A stretch of 6,423 nucleotides of DNA. Origin: a candidate division Zixibacteria bacterium DG_27. GTDB taxonomy: Bacteria > Zixibacteria > MSB-5A5 > DG-27. The notes beneath the pieces were generated by a model that was not told the DNA's origin, did no database searches, and was given only the letters and a program-made list of their open reading frames with translations. The DNA lies in NCBI GenBank assembly GCA_001302725.1, contig LIZU01000074.1:1-6423 (forward strand), written 5' to 3'. A program made the translations under genes and the position numbers. How positions within the stretch are numbered: position 1 is the stretch's first letter; each line of letters begins with the position of its first letter. Shown here piece after piece: positions 1 to 5,773 of the stretch.

Positions 1-393
1 ATCGGAACCGTCTTCCGGCTCCGTCAGCCCGAAGGAGGCCAGGTTCGGTTCACTGGTGATCGGGGGGAGATATTCTTTCTTCTGTTCTTCTGATCCGAAG
101 GCGAAGATGGGCCAGGTGCCCAATGAACAGTGAGCAGCAACCGTGATTCCGGTAGAGCCGCATACCCGGGAGAGTTCTTCCACTGCAATGGCGTAGGTCA
201 AGGTGTCGATGTAGGTGCCACCGTATTCTGGGTCAACCTGGAGGCCTAAAACCCCCATATCGCAGAGCTTTTTCACGTGCTCTTCTGGGAATTTCTGCTC
301 CAGGTCGATTTGGTGAGCGTGAGGTTCTATCTCGGCTAGCGCGAACTCCCTTATCTTCTGCCTGTATTCTTCGTGTTTCTCACTAAGAAACAT
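1..393 (-). CDS. Acyl-CoA dehydrogenase, N-terminal part (3' end outside window)
   Basis: This gene is cut by the left edge; 131 N-terminal residues are visible, beginning MFLSEKHEEYR and reading open to base 1. The family consists of cytoplasmic FAD enzymes that oxidise acyl-CoA to trans-2-enoyl-CoA and pass electrons to ETF. The fragment covers the N-terminal helical domain (LGLQVDPEYGG around residues 49-59) and the start of the central beta domain, with the flavin-binding segment FGLTEPEDGSD at 121-131. Most family members have Ala or Gly where this one has Asp (EPEDGSD). The ATG at 393-391 is supported by an AGGGGAG ribosome binding site (399-405), 5 nt away and overlapping the upstream gene's TAG stop, so translational coupling is likely. 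It is the last visible gene of the acyl-CoA cluster. The catalytic Glu lies in the missing C-terminal part, so chain-length preference cannot be judged. Confidence 0.93.
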   Translation of the reverse strand, partial: MFLSEKHEEYRQKIREFALAEIEPHAHQIDLEQKFPEEHVKKLCDMGVLGLQVDPEYGGTYIDTLTYAIAVEELSRVCGSTGITVAAHCSLGTWPIFAFGSEEQKKEYLPPITSEPNLASFGLTEPEDGSD

Positions 394-403
394 CGCTACT
401 CCC

Positions 404-1543
404 CTACTTCAGAATGCTTCTGGAGATGACCATCCTTTGGACCTCGGAGGTGCCCTCGTAGATCTCGGTCACGCGGGCGTCTCGGAAGAACCTTTCCACC
501 GGATACTCCTTCATATACCCGTAGCCGCCCAGGATCTGCACCGCCTGGTTGGCGACCCAGTTGGCGGTCTCGGAGGCGTAAAGCTTCGCCATGGCGGCCT
601 CGAATCTGCACTCCTCACCCTTGGATATGAGCCAGGCGGCTCTATAGACCAACAGTCGGGCGGCATTTATTCTTGTCGCCATGTCTGCCAGCTTGAACTG
701 AATCGCCTGGAAGTTGCAGATCGGCTGCCCGAACTGTTTCCTCTCCTTAGAGTAGCTCGTCGCCTCCTCGAAAGCCGCTTGGGCGATCCCTACCGCCTGC
801 GCCCCGACGCCAGTTCTGCCGTAATTCAGAACCGAGAGAGCGACGCCGAATCCGTGGTTTTCCTCCCCCAGGAGGTTTTCCGCGGGCACCTTGCAATCCT
901 CCAAGATGATCTGGCGGGTGTCGGAGGTGTTGATCCCCAACTTTTTTTCTTTTGCCCCGAGAATAAGGCCCGGGGTGTCCCGTTCCACTGCAAAGGCGGA
1001 GATTCCGTGGGAGCCCTTGTCTCTGTCGGTGGCGCAGAAAATTACGTAGATCCCCGCAAACCCGCCGGAAGTGACAAAGGATTTGGTTCCGTTCAGTAGA
1101 TAGTGGTCGCCTTTCTTGATTGCGGTAGCTTTGAGGTTGGCGGCGTCGCTGCCCGCTTCGGGCTCGCTCAAACAATAAGCTCCGATCCACTCCCCGGAGG
1201 CCATCTTCGGGAGGTATTTCTCCCTTATGCTCTGTTTTCCATACAGGCGGATCGGTTCGCTGGCCAAGGAATTGTGGACCGATAGGCAGATGGTCAGACC
1301 GGCGTCGCCTCTGGCGATCTCCTCCAGGGCGGTGATGTAGGTGAGAGCGTCCAGTCCCATGCCTCCGTATTCTTCCGGAATTATCATCCCGAAATAGCCC
1401 AGCTCCCCCAGTTCTTTGTAGATCTCCGGTTCCAGCTCCTCTTTCTCGTCTCGTTCGGTGCGACCGGGAATGAGCCGCTTTTCTGTGAACTGCCGGGCGG
1501 CATCTTTGATCAGTTTCTGATCTTCGGAAAGTTCGAATTCCAT
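404..1543 (-). CDS. Acyl-CoA dehydrogenase, short-chain/butyryl-CoA type
   Basis: A complete 379-residue FAD-dependent acyl-CoA dehydrogenase, the usual family length. It oxidises a saturated acyl-CoA to the 2-enoyl-CoA, or catalyses the reverse in butyrate formation with suitable electron partners. Visible landmarks: N-terminal helical domain (1-120) with IIPEEYGGMG; flavin/substrate segment YCLSEPEAGSD at 123-133; FVTSG at 156-160; C-terminal helical domain with ERKQFGQPICNFQAIQFKLAD at 267-287; QILGGYGYMKEYP at 336-348; and IYEGTSEVQR at 361-370. E363 in YEGT is the expected catalytic base, in the position used by short- and medium-chain enzymes. The start has an AAGGAGG site (1551-1557) 7 nt upstream that overlaps the stop codon of the preceding dehydrogenase gene. 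Its context after thiolase and 3-hydroxyacyl-CoA dehydrogenase suits a C4-type substrate (inference). Branched-chain acyl-CoA specificity cannot be excluded. Confidence 0.95.
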   Translation of the reverse strand: MEFELSEDQKLIKDAARQFTEKRLIPGRTERDEKEELEPEIYKELGELGYFGMIIPEEYGGMGLDALTYITALEEIARGDAGLTICLSVHNSLASEPIRLYGKQSIREKYLPKMASGEWIGAYCLSEPEAGSDAANLKATAIKKGDHYLLNGTKSFVTSGGFAGIYVIFCATDRDKGSHGISAFAVERDTPGLILGAKEKKLGINTSDTRQIILEDCKVPAENLLGEENHGFGVALSVLNYGRTGVGAQAVGIAQAAFEEATSYSKERKQFGQPICNFQAIQFKLADMATRINAARLLVYRAAWLISKGEECRFEAAMAKLYASETANWVANQAVQILGGYGYMKEYPVERFFRDARVTEIYEGTSEVQRMVISRSILK

Positions 1544-1555
1544 TCCATCCCCTCC

Positions 1556-2410
1556 TTATTTGCTGTAGTCGTAAAAACCTTTGCCGGTCTTACGTCCCAG
1601 ATAATTCGCCTGAACCATCTTCCGCAAGAGCGGACAGGGCCTGTATTTGGGGTCGGCATAACCCTCATAGAGGACTTCCATTATCGCCAGACAGACGTCC
1701 AGTCCGATGAAGTCGGCCAGGGCGAGCGGCCCCATGGGGTGGTTCATTCCCAACTTCATCACGGTATCTATCGCCTCCTTGTCCGCCACTCCCTCCATCA
1801 GGGCGAAGATGGCCTCGTTGATCATCGGCAGAAGGATCCGATTGGAGATGAAGCCGGGGTAGTCCTTGACCTCCACCGGGGTTTTGCCCAGCTTCTCCGA
1901 GAGCTCTCTGATGGTAGCGAATGTCTCATCAGAGGTGGCCACTCCTCGGATCAGCTCCACCAATTTCATCATCGGCACCGGGTTCATAAAATGCATTCCG
2001 ATCACCTTCTCGGGTCGCCCGGTTACGGCCGCAACCTCGGTTATCGGCAAGGAGGAGGTGTTGCTGGCCAGAATCGCCTCCGGGGCACAGAGGCCGTCCA
2101 GCTTCGCGAAGAGGTCCTTTTTCAGCTTCATCTCTTCGATGATGGCCTCTACCACCACCTGTGACGACTTGGCCTCGGAAAGCTCTAAAGTCGGCCTGAT
2201 GCGGGACAGCGCCGCCTCCTTGTCCTTCTCGGTGATCAACTCCTTTTTGATCTGCCGGTCCATGTTTTTCGAAATGACGGTCATGGCCCGGTTCAAGAAC
2301 TCCTGCTTGACATCCACCAGGGTGACGTCAAATCCCGACTGGACGAACACGTGGGCAATACCGTTGCCCATAGTGCCGGCTCCAACTACAGTGACTTTCT
2401 TTATATCCAA
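1556..2410 (-). CDS. hbd: 3-hydroxyacyl-CoA (3-hydroxybutyryl-CoA) dehydrogenase
   Basis: A 284-residue single-domain 3-hydroxyacyl-CoA dehydrogenase, the normal length of the stand-alone 3-hydroxybutyryl-CoA enzymes. It interconverts 3-hydroxybutyryl-CoA and acetoacetyl-CoA with a nicotinamide cofactor. The Rossmann motif GAGTMG is at 10-15. Asp33 at the end of the second strand (VTLVD) points to NAD rather than NADP. SNTSS is at 116-120. The expected catalytic pair is His140 in GMHFMNP and Glu152 in KLVELI, 12 residues apart as in the family. The signature DYPGFISNRIL follows at 183-193 and the C-terminal dimerisation domain has NHPMGPLALADFIGLD. The start codon is TTG: it is the only start-type codon after the upstream in-frame stop and has a GAGGTG site (2416-2421) 5 nt away. 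It follows the thiolase gene by 89 nt and precedes the acyl-CoA dehydrogenase by 12 nt. Confidence 0.95.
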   Translation of the reverse strand: MDIKKVTVVGAGTMGNGIAHVFVQSGFDVTLVDVKQEFLNRAMTVISKNMDRQIKKELITEKDKEAALSRIRPTLELSEAKSSQVVVEAIIEEMKLKKDLFAKLDGLCAPEAILASNTSSLPITEVAAVTGRPEKVIGMHFMNPVPMMKLVELIRGVATSDETFATIRELSEKLGKTPVEVKDYPGFISNRILLPMINEAIFALMEGVADKEAIDTVMKLGMNHPMGPLALADFIGLDVCLAIMEVLYEGYADPKYRPCPLLRKMVQANYLGRKTGKGFYDYSK

Positions 2411-2415
2411 TTTAA

Positions 2416-2421
2416 CACCTC
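2416..2421 (-). promoter_or_regulatory. Ribosome binding site that fixes the TTG start of hbd
   Basis: Read on the minus strand this is GAGGTG, 5 nt before the TTG at 2410-2408. No ATG, GTG or other TTG occurs in frame between this TTG and the upstream stop, so the site and the frame agree on a non-ATG start. TTG starts are usually weaker, so hbd may be translated less than its neighbours (inference). Confidence 0.7.
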
Positions 2422-2464
2422 GCTTGTATCTGAAGTCAAAACGTTAAGCTTTGTTACAAATGCC

Positions 2465-2489
2465 GGTCACAGACCAGGAGTCTGCAACC
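2465..2489 (-). promoter_or_regulatory. Intercistronic stem-loop between thiolase and hbd
   Basis: In the 89-nt gap, minus strand, GGTTGCAGAC can pair with GTCTGTGACC around a TCCTG loop: 10 pairs, two of them G-U. No U-rich tract follows, so it is not a classical Rho-independent terminator. It begins 10 nt past the thiolase stop. It could stabilise the upstream message or mark an RNA processing site; the role is inferred only. Confidence 0.5.
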
Positions 2490-2499
2490 TCCAACGGTT

Positions 2500-3690
2500 T
2501 TACAGCATTTCCACCGAGAGGGCGACGGCATTTCCACCGCCCAAACACAGGGTTGCCAAACCGGTCTTACCGCCTCTGTCCTTCAAGGCGTAAAGCAGAG
2601 TTGTCAGAACTCTGGCTCCGGAGGCCCCGATGGGATGCCCCAGAGCGATAGCGCCGCCGTGGACATTGACCTTGCTCCAGTCCCAACCAAGTTCTTTACC
2701 GTCCGCCAGAGCCTGGGCCGCGAAGGCCTCGTTGGCTTCGAAGAGATCGAAGTAATTGATATCTACTCCCAGCTTTTCACAGAGTCTTCTGACGGCATAG
2801 ATGGGGGCGTAGAAGAGCAGCTCCGGCTCGGTTCCGGAGGCGGTGTAGCCGGTGATTCTCGCCACCGGTTTGAGGTTATTCTCCTCGGCGAACTTCCGGG
2901 AGCTGACCACCAGGGCGGAGGCACCGTCGTTCAAACCGGGCGAGTTGCCGGCGGTCACGGTTCCCTCCTTCTGGAAGGCGGGTCTGAGCTTGGCTAACTT
3001 TTCCAGAGTGGTGTCCCGACGAGGAGTCTCATCGGTGTCGAAGATTTTCGGTTCCCCCTTGCTTTGGGGAATCTCAACCGGCACTATTTCGGCCTTGAAC
3101 TTCCCGTTATCGATAGCGGCTACGGCCTTCTGCTGACTTCCTAAGGCGTATTTGTCCTGTTCCTCCCGGCTGATATTGGACTTCTCCGCGGTCAGCTCGG
3201 CATTTCCTCCCATGTGGCGGTTGTTGAAGGAATCCCAGAGACCGTCTAAGATCAACGCATCGGTCATTTTGCGGTCGCCGAACTTGAAGCCGCCGCGAGC
3301 CCCGTGCAGAACATAGGGGCAATTCGACATGCTCTCCATACCACCCGCCACGATGCAGTCGGCATCCCCGGCCTTGATGGCCTGGCAGGCGATCATGACG
3401 GTCTTGAGTCCGGAGCCGCAGACTTTGTTTATGGTAGTGGAAGGGACGGTGGCGGGAACCCCCGCAAAGATGGCGGCCTGCCTCGCCGGAGCCTGCCCCA
3501 TGCCGGCGGAGACCACATTCCCCATGAGCACTTCGTCGATTTTGCCAGTGTCAATTCCGGCCCTTTTGATCGCATCTTTTATGACGACTGCCCCCAGTTG
3601 TGGGGCCGTGAACCCAGAGAGGCTTCTCAAGAAAGCCCCACTGGGGGTCCGGCAAGCAGAGAGGATCACAATTTCAGTATTATTTGACAT
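2500..3690 (-). CDS. thlA: Acetyl-CoA C-acetyltransferase (thiolase)
   Basis: A 396-residue thiolase II family enzyme that condenses two acetyl-CoA to acetoacetyl-CoA, or cleaves 3-ketoacyl-CoA in the degradative direction. The nucleophilic cysteine lies in NKVCGSGLK (C91), NEAFAAQ has N320, the catalytic histidine is in HGGAIALGHPIGASGAR (H352), and the acid/base cysteine is in TLCLGGGNA (C382), all near the usual positions. GNSPGLNDGASA (249-260) is the usual GLNDGA loop. The segment ELLFYAPIYAVRRL replaces the GxGPxPA-type stretch of many biosynthetic thiolases, so substrate range may differ. Two ATGs are in tandem (3693 and 3688-3690). The GGAGG site at 3695-3699 lies 1 nt from the first and 4 nt from the second, so I chose the second, giving MSNNTEIVIL. 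It is the first gene of the cluster, behind a strong promoter. The symbol is by analogy; atoB or phaA would be equally defensible. Confidence 0.94.
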   Translation of the reverse strand: MSNNTEIVILSACRTPSGAFLRSLSGFTAPQLGAVVIKDAIKRAGIDTGKIDEVLMGNVVSAGMGQAPARQAAIFAGVPATVPSTTINKVCGSGLKTVMIACQAIKAGDADCIVAGGMESMSNCPYVLHGARGGFKFGDRKMTDALILDGLWDSFNNRHMGGNAELTAEKSNISREEQDKYALGSQQKAVAAIDNGKFKAEIVPVEIPQSKGEPKIFDTDETPRRDTTLEKLAKLRPAFQKEGTVTAGNSPGLNDGASALVVSSRKFAEENNLKPVARITGYTASGTEPELLFYAPIYAVRRLCEKLGVDINYFDLFEANEAFAAQALADGKELGWDWSKVNVHGGAIALGHPIGASGARVLTTLLYALKDRGGKTGLATLCLGGGNAVALSVEML

Positions 3691-3694
3691 CATT

Positions 3695-3700
3695 CCTCCA
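3695..3700 (-). promoter_or_regulatory. Ribosome binding site of the thiolase gene
   Basis: Minus-strand TGGAGG directly precedes two tandem ATG codons. Spacing is 1 nt to the first and 4 nt to the second, which favours initiation at 3690. Confidence 0.75.
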
Positions 3701-3737
3701 GGTTCTATCGAAAAAGAAAAGTTAGCGATTTATTTCA

Positions 3738-3749
3738 CAAGCTCGCTTG
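3738..3749. repeat. Inverted repeat CAAGC-TC-GCTTG at the predicted thiolase transcription start
   Basis: A perfect 5-bp inverted repeat with a 2-bp centre covers the expected +1 region, just downstream of the -10 box. This is a common place for a repressor operator. The short arms mean that chance occurrence cannot be excluded. Confidence 0.4.
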
Positions 3750-3751
3750 GC

Positions 3752-3780
3752 ATTATAAGTCATTTCAACGGGAAAGACAA
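3752..3780 (-). promoter_or_regulatory. Sigma-70-type promoter of the acyl-CoA cluster
   Basis: On the minus strand the -35 box TTGTCT (3775-3780, 4 of 6 consensus bases) is separated by exactly 17 bp from a perfect -10 box TATAAT (3752-3757). Transcription would start near 3745 and give a leader of about 55 nt before the thiolase ATG. It lies downstream of the terminator of the radical SAM gene, so the cluster appears to be an independent transcription unit. Confidence 0.8.
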
Positions 3781-3807
3781 ACAGTTTTTTCTAAGTAGAC
3801 GGGAAAG
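3768..3807 (-). repeat. Direct repeat CTTTCCCGT, two copies 31 bp apart, at the thiolase promoter
   Basis: The identical 9-mer CTTTCCCGT (minus strand) occurs at 3768-3776 and 3799-3807. One copy overlaps the end of the -35 box and the spacer; the other lies upstream of -35. Centre spacing is 31 bp, about three helical turns, so both copies face the same side of the DNA. This is consistent with a paired regulator site. No regulator gene is visible nearby. Confidence 0.45.
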
Positions 3808-3825
3808 GCCGATTTCGGCGTCTAT

Positions 3826-3860
3826 TGAGAAAAAGAAAAACCGGGTCAAGGCCGGTCTCT
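3826..3860 (-). terminator. Rho-independent terminator of the radical SAM gene
   Basis: On the minus strand, a GC-rich core stem ACCGG/CCGGT with loop CCTTGAC extends to about 9 pairs when two G-U pairs are included. It runs directly into TTTTTCTTTTTC. It lies about 65 nt past the radical SAM stop and upstream of the thiolase promoter, so it separates the two units. Confidence 0.75.
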
Positions 3861-3924
3861 TTGGATTAACTCTAAAAAATATGAATGTCTGAGATCTTGT
3901 TCAGCCGGAGGTGAGTGCTTCTGC

Positions 3925-5346
3925 TCAGTTGGTGCTGGCTTCACCGACGGCACCGGCGAACAGCTTGCTCTTCAACTGGAAGAATCTCTGTCTCGGATTG
4001 CGCAACAACTTCCCCAAAAGCCAGAGGTTGGCTTTGAAATTCTTAGGGGAGAGGGTGGACTGAATCAGCCAGCTCCTGTATATCTTTTTTTTCCAGTTGA
4101 TTAGGTCTTCCCGAGTGAGATACTTCAGCTCCATGTTGATGTTGGCGGTGTCCCGGTTTCTGGCGGTGTCGAATTCCTCGTAGCTAATATGTTTTTTCAG
4201 GATGCCTTCGCTTTTTGCCCAGTCGTAGATATGTTTGCCGGGCAACGCGGTGCAGAAATACATATTGACCCTGGCGGGACGAATCCGCCTCATCAACTTG
4301 TAAGTCAGCTTTATATCCTCGTGGGTCTCGTGGGGATGACCCAGCATCATGTATGCGATGGGGTTGATTCCCAGGCTGTGGCAGATGTCAAAAGCCTTGA
4401 TGGTCTGCTCCGGGGTGATCTCTTTCCGATAGAAATCTAAGATCCTCTGAGAGCCGCTCTCCACCCCGAAGTATATGTCCACGCAGCCGGCCTCCTTCAT
4501 CGCCGCCACGGTCTCATAGTCGACGGTATCGACCCGGGTCTGGCACATCCAGCAGACCTTGGCTTTTCTCTGGTCCAGCTCCCGTTTGAGCTCCCGGAAC
4601 CACTCCGGCCCCTGAAGAGTGATGGTGTCATCTTTAAAGAACAGCCTAATATTCTGGCCCCGTAGTTTCACCAGGCTTTCGATCTCTTGGGCCACGTTTC
4701 TGGCGCCGCGCATGCGCAGCTGACCGAAAAGCTTGTCCTGGGCAGGCTTGCAGAAGACACAGTTGTAGGGACATCCCCGGGAGCCGACGATTCCGTAATC
4801 GGCGAGCCCGGCGGTGATATAGCTGTCGTAGTCATAAAGATCTCTGGCGGGAAATGTGATCTCGTCTAAGTTCATGGCGAAGGGCATCCGGGGGTTCATT
4901 ATGAATCTCCCGTTTCTCTTGTATGAAATCCCGCGGACTTTGGTGGGGTCTCCCTTCTCGAAAGCCCCCATGAAATCTTTGATGGTCCTTTCGCTCTCGC
5001 CCTGAAAGGCATAGTCAAACCCGCCGTCTAAGGCATCCTCGGGCCAGAAGGTGGCGTGGGGTCCCCCGATCAGATAGGTCGCCCTGGGATTCTTGGATCT
5101 CAGATAGGGAACCACGACCTCTTTAGTCCTCCCGAAGAGAATAGAGGAGCTGCTGATCCCGATGATATCGGCGTCTTTTATCTCGTCGTCGATCTCGCTC
5201 AAGTCTTTGACGAAGGTGAGATCCACAAAAAGAGGATCATAACCGACATCGCGGAGAGCGGAGGCGATGTAACATATCCCCAAGGGCTCAGCCACCCCAT
5301 TCCACATCCTTCTCCTGTAGCGAGGATACATTAGAACGATCTTCAT
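3925..5346 (-). CDS. Radical SAM protein with N-terminal B12-binding-like domain, substrate unknown
   Basis: A 473-residue protein of the class that joins a B12-binding-like domain to a radical SAM core (BchE/hopanoid-modification type architecture). Residues 1-130 form the first domain: MKIVLMYPRY start, PLGICYIASALRDVGY, GISSSS, GGPHATFWPEDA and GESERTIKDF. I see no DxHxxG motif, which many members lack. The radical SAM core starts near 185 with SRGCPYNCVFC; C192, C196 and C199 would bind the 4Fe-4S cluster. FFKDDTITL, CWMCQTRVDTVD, VDIYFGVESGSQRILDFYRKE and GHPHETHED follow as expected. The C-terminal ~70 residues are basic with aromatic stretches (IYRSWLIQ, NLWLLGKLL). A TTG frame extends 5 codons upstream, but the ATG at 5346 has an AGGAG site 5 nt away and is preferred. 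It stands alone between its own promoter and terminator. It could be a methyltransferase, a cyclase or a lipid/cofactor-modifying enzyme; the sequence does not decide. Confidence 0.9.
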   Translation of the reverse strand: MKIVLMYPRYRRRMWNGVAEPLGICYIASALRDVGYDPLFVDLTFVKDLSEIDDEIKDADIIGISSSSILFGRTKEVVVPYLRSKNPRATYLIGGPHATFWPEDALDGGFDYAFQGESERTIKDFMGAFEKGDPTKVRGISYKRNGRFIMNPRMPFAMNLDEITFPARDLYDYDSYITAGLADYGIVGSRGCPYNCVFCKPAQDKLFGQLRMRGARNVAQEIESLVKLRGQNIRLFFKDDTITLQGPEWFRELKRELDQRKAKVCWMCQTRVDTVDYETVAAMKEAGCVDIYFGVESGSQRILDFYRKEITPEQTIKAFDICHSLGINPIAYMMLGHPHETHEDIKLTYKLMRRIRPARVNMYFCTALPGKHIYDWAKSEGILKKHISYEEFDTARNRDTANINMELKYLTREDLINWKKKIYRSWLIQSTLSPKNFKANLWLLGKLLRNPRQRFFQLKSKLFAGAVGEASTN

Positions 5347-5350
5347 ATCA

Positions 5351-5356
5351 TCTCCT
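5351..5356 (-). promoter_or_regulatory. Ribosome binding site that fixes the radical SAM start
   Basis: Minus-strand AGGAGA lies just upstream of the ATG at 5346-5344 (5 nt from AGGAG). A longer open frame from a TTG at 5361 would place this site inside the coding region, so the ATG is the better start. Confidence 0.75.
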
Positions 5357-5421
5357 GTCAATACAGCTTTCTACTCTCAAAGGTATCTTCGGAAAGTCAA
5401 AATCTAAAATTAGAACGCACT

Positions 5422-5448
5422 TTCGGAGAGTTATGATTCACTCTCGAA
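5422..5448 (-). promoter_or_regulatory. Stem-loop in the radical SAM leader
   Basis: In the leader, minus-strand TTCGAGAGT pairs with ACTCT-c-CGAA: nine pairs with a single bulged C and an 8-nt loop. It lies about 75 nt before the ATG. No U-tract follows, so it is not a simple attenuator. A regulatory or mRNA-stabilising role is possible but unproven. Confidence 0.4.
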
Positions 5449-5481
5449 GAAACTCAAAAGCAGCACTTTTAGTTCCTATCT

Positions 5482-5509
5482 ATGATAAAAAACTCAGCAG
5501 TTTTGTCAA
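5482..5509 (-). promoter_or_regulatory. Sigma-70-type promoter of the radical SAM gene
   Basis: Minus strand: a perfect -35 TTGACA (5504-5509), a 16-bp spacer and -10 TATCAT (5482-5487, 5 of 6 consensus bases). Transcription would start near 5475, leaving a long leader of about 130 nt. Three bp upstream of the -35 is the inverted repeat TTTTTC-GGG-GAAAAA (5512-5526), which could act as an AT-rich upstream element or a protein site. Confidence 0.75.
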
Positions 5510-5574
5510 GCTTTTTCGGGGAAAAACCCTGCATGCTCTCGGCTCTCCGGAAAGGTTCAGCCCCTCAAGCCACC

Positions 5575-5604
5575 ACCAGGAGCCTGCTCGTCAGAGCAGC
5601 TGGT
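5575..5604. repeat. Stem-loop CTGCTC-GTCA-GAGCAG with flanking arm
   Basis: A perfect 6-bp stem with a 4-nt loop (5584-5599) is extended by ACCAG (5575-5579) pairing with CTGGT (5600-5604) across a 4-nt bulge. No U-tract lies on either side, so a terminator is unlikely. The right arm overlaps the long inverted repeat starting at 5597, so the two cannot form together. Confidence 0.55.
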
Positions 5605-5688
5605 TGGCCTCCGGGAGCGGTCTCTAAAGGAGTCGGTAGGCATCACAATTGCTGGCATCGCTAAGAGATAACCGAGGCCAACCGGCTG
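5597..5688. repeat. 15-bp long-range inverted repeat
   Basis: CAGCTGGTTGGCCTC (5597-5611) is complementary to GAGGCCAACCGGCTG (5674-5688) over all 15 positions, with one G-U pair. GGT/ACC and CTCT/AGAG can extend the helix inward across bulges. The enclosed loop is about 62 nt. As RNA this would be a very stable hairpin; as DNA it could be paired protein sites or element ends. Confidence 0.65.
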
Positions 5689-5710
5689 GCGGAGTTTCCG
5701 ATCCTCGGTT
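5670..5710. repeat. Possible three-way junction closed by AACCGAGG/CCTCGGTT
   Basis: An 8-bp closing stem (5670-5677 with 5703-5710) encloses two small hairpins: CCA-ACCGGC-TGG (5678-5689) and CGGA-GTT-TCCG (5690-5700). The fold is compact and mutually exclusive with the 15-bp long-range repeat, because both use 5674-5688. Confidence 0.45.
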
Positions 5711-5720
5711 TGAGGGCTTA

Positions 5721-5749
5721 TTAAAAGGGCATTGATTTCCGCCGATAAT
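5721..5749 (+). promoter_or_regulatory. Weak candidate promoter for the GvpL/F-like gene
   Basis: TTAAAA (5721-5726, 4 of 6 consensus bases), a 17-bp spacer and GATAAT (5744-5749, 5 of 6) point toward the plus-strand gene. The start would be near 5756 with a leader of about 135 nt. The match is modest. Confidence 0.35.
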
Positions 5750-5773
5750 GAGATAAGTCTGCAAGAAAGGGGG

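Noticed and set aside
437..1099. Long plus-strand open frame (220 codons) opposite the acyl-CoA dehydrogenase
   Set aside because: It is antisense to a clear, motif-rich gene, shows no recognisable domain, has no ribosome binding site, and follows from codon composition of the real gene.
1866..2447. Plus-strand open frame (193 codons) opposite hbd
   Set aside because: Antisense shadow of an unmistakable dehydrogenase; serine-rich, low-information product.
3717..3745. Attenuator in the thiolase leader (AGCGA/TCGCT followed by a U-rich stretch)
   Set aside because: Only 5 pairs with a 14-nt loop; too weak to call, although the U-rich stretch before the ribosome binding site is real.
3329..3892. 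Plus-strand open frame (187 codons) running from the thiolase gene into the intergenic region
   Set aside because: Its first two thirds are antisense to thiolase and the rest crosses the promoter and terminator region; no protein motif.
5389..5396. Further CTTTCC occurrences near the radical SAM promoter as extra copies of the thiolase operator
   Set aside because: Only 6 bases are shared, without the CCCGT context or paired spacing; expected by chance.
5557..5658. Minus-strand 33-codon frame starting MPAIVMPTDSF
   Set aside because: No ribosome binding site upstream and it lies inside the stem-loop cluster; nothing supports translation.
5433..5664. Two short plus-strand open frames (64 and 60 codons) in the gene-free region
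   Set aside because: No ribosome binding site or recognisable motif, and they overlap the radical SAM promoter and the inverted-repeat cluster.
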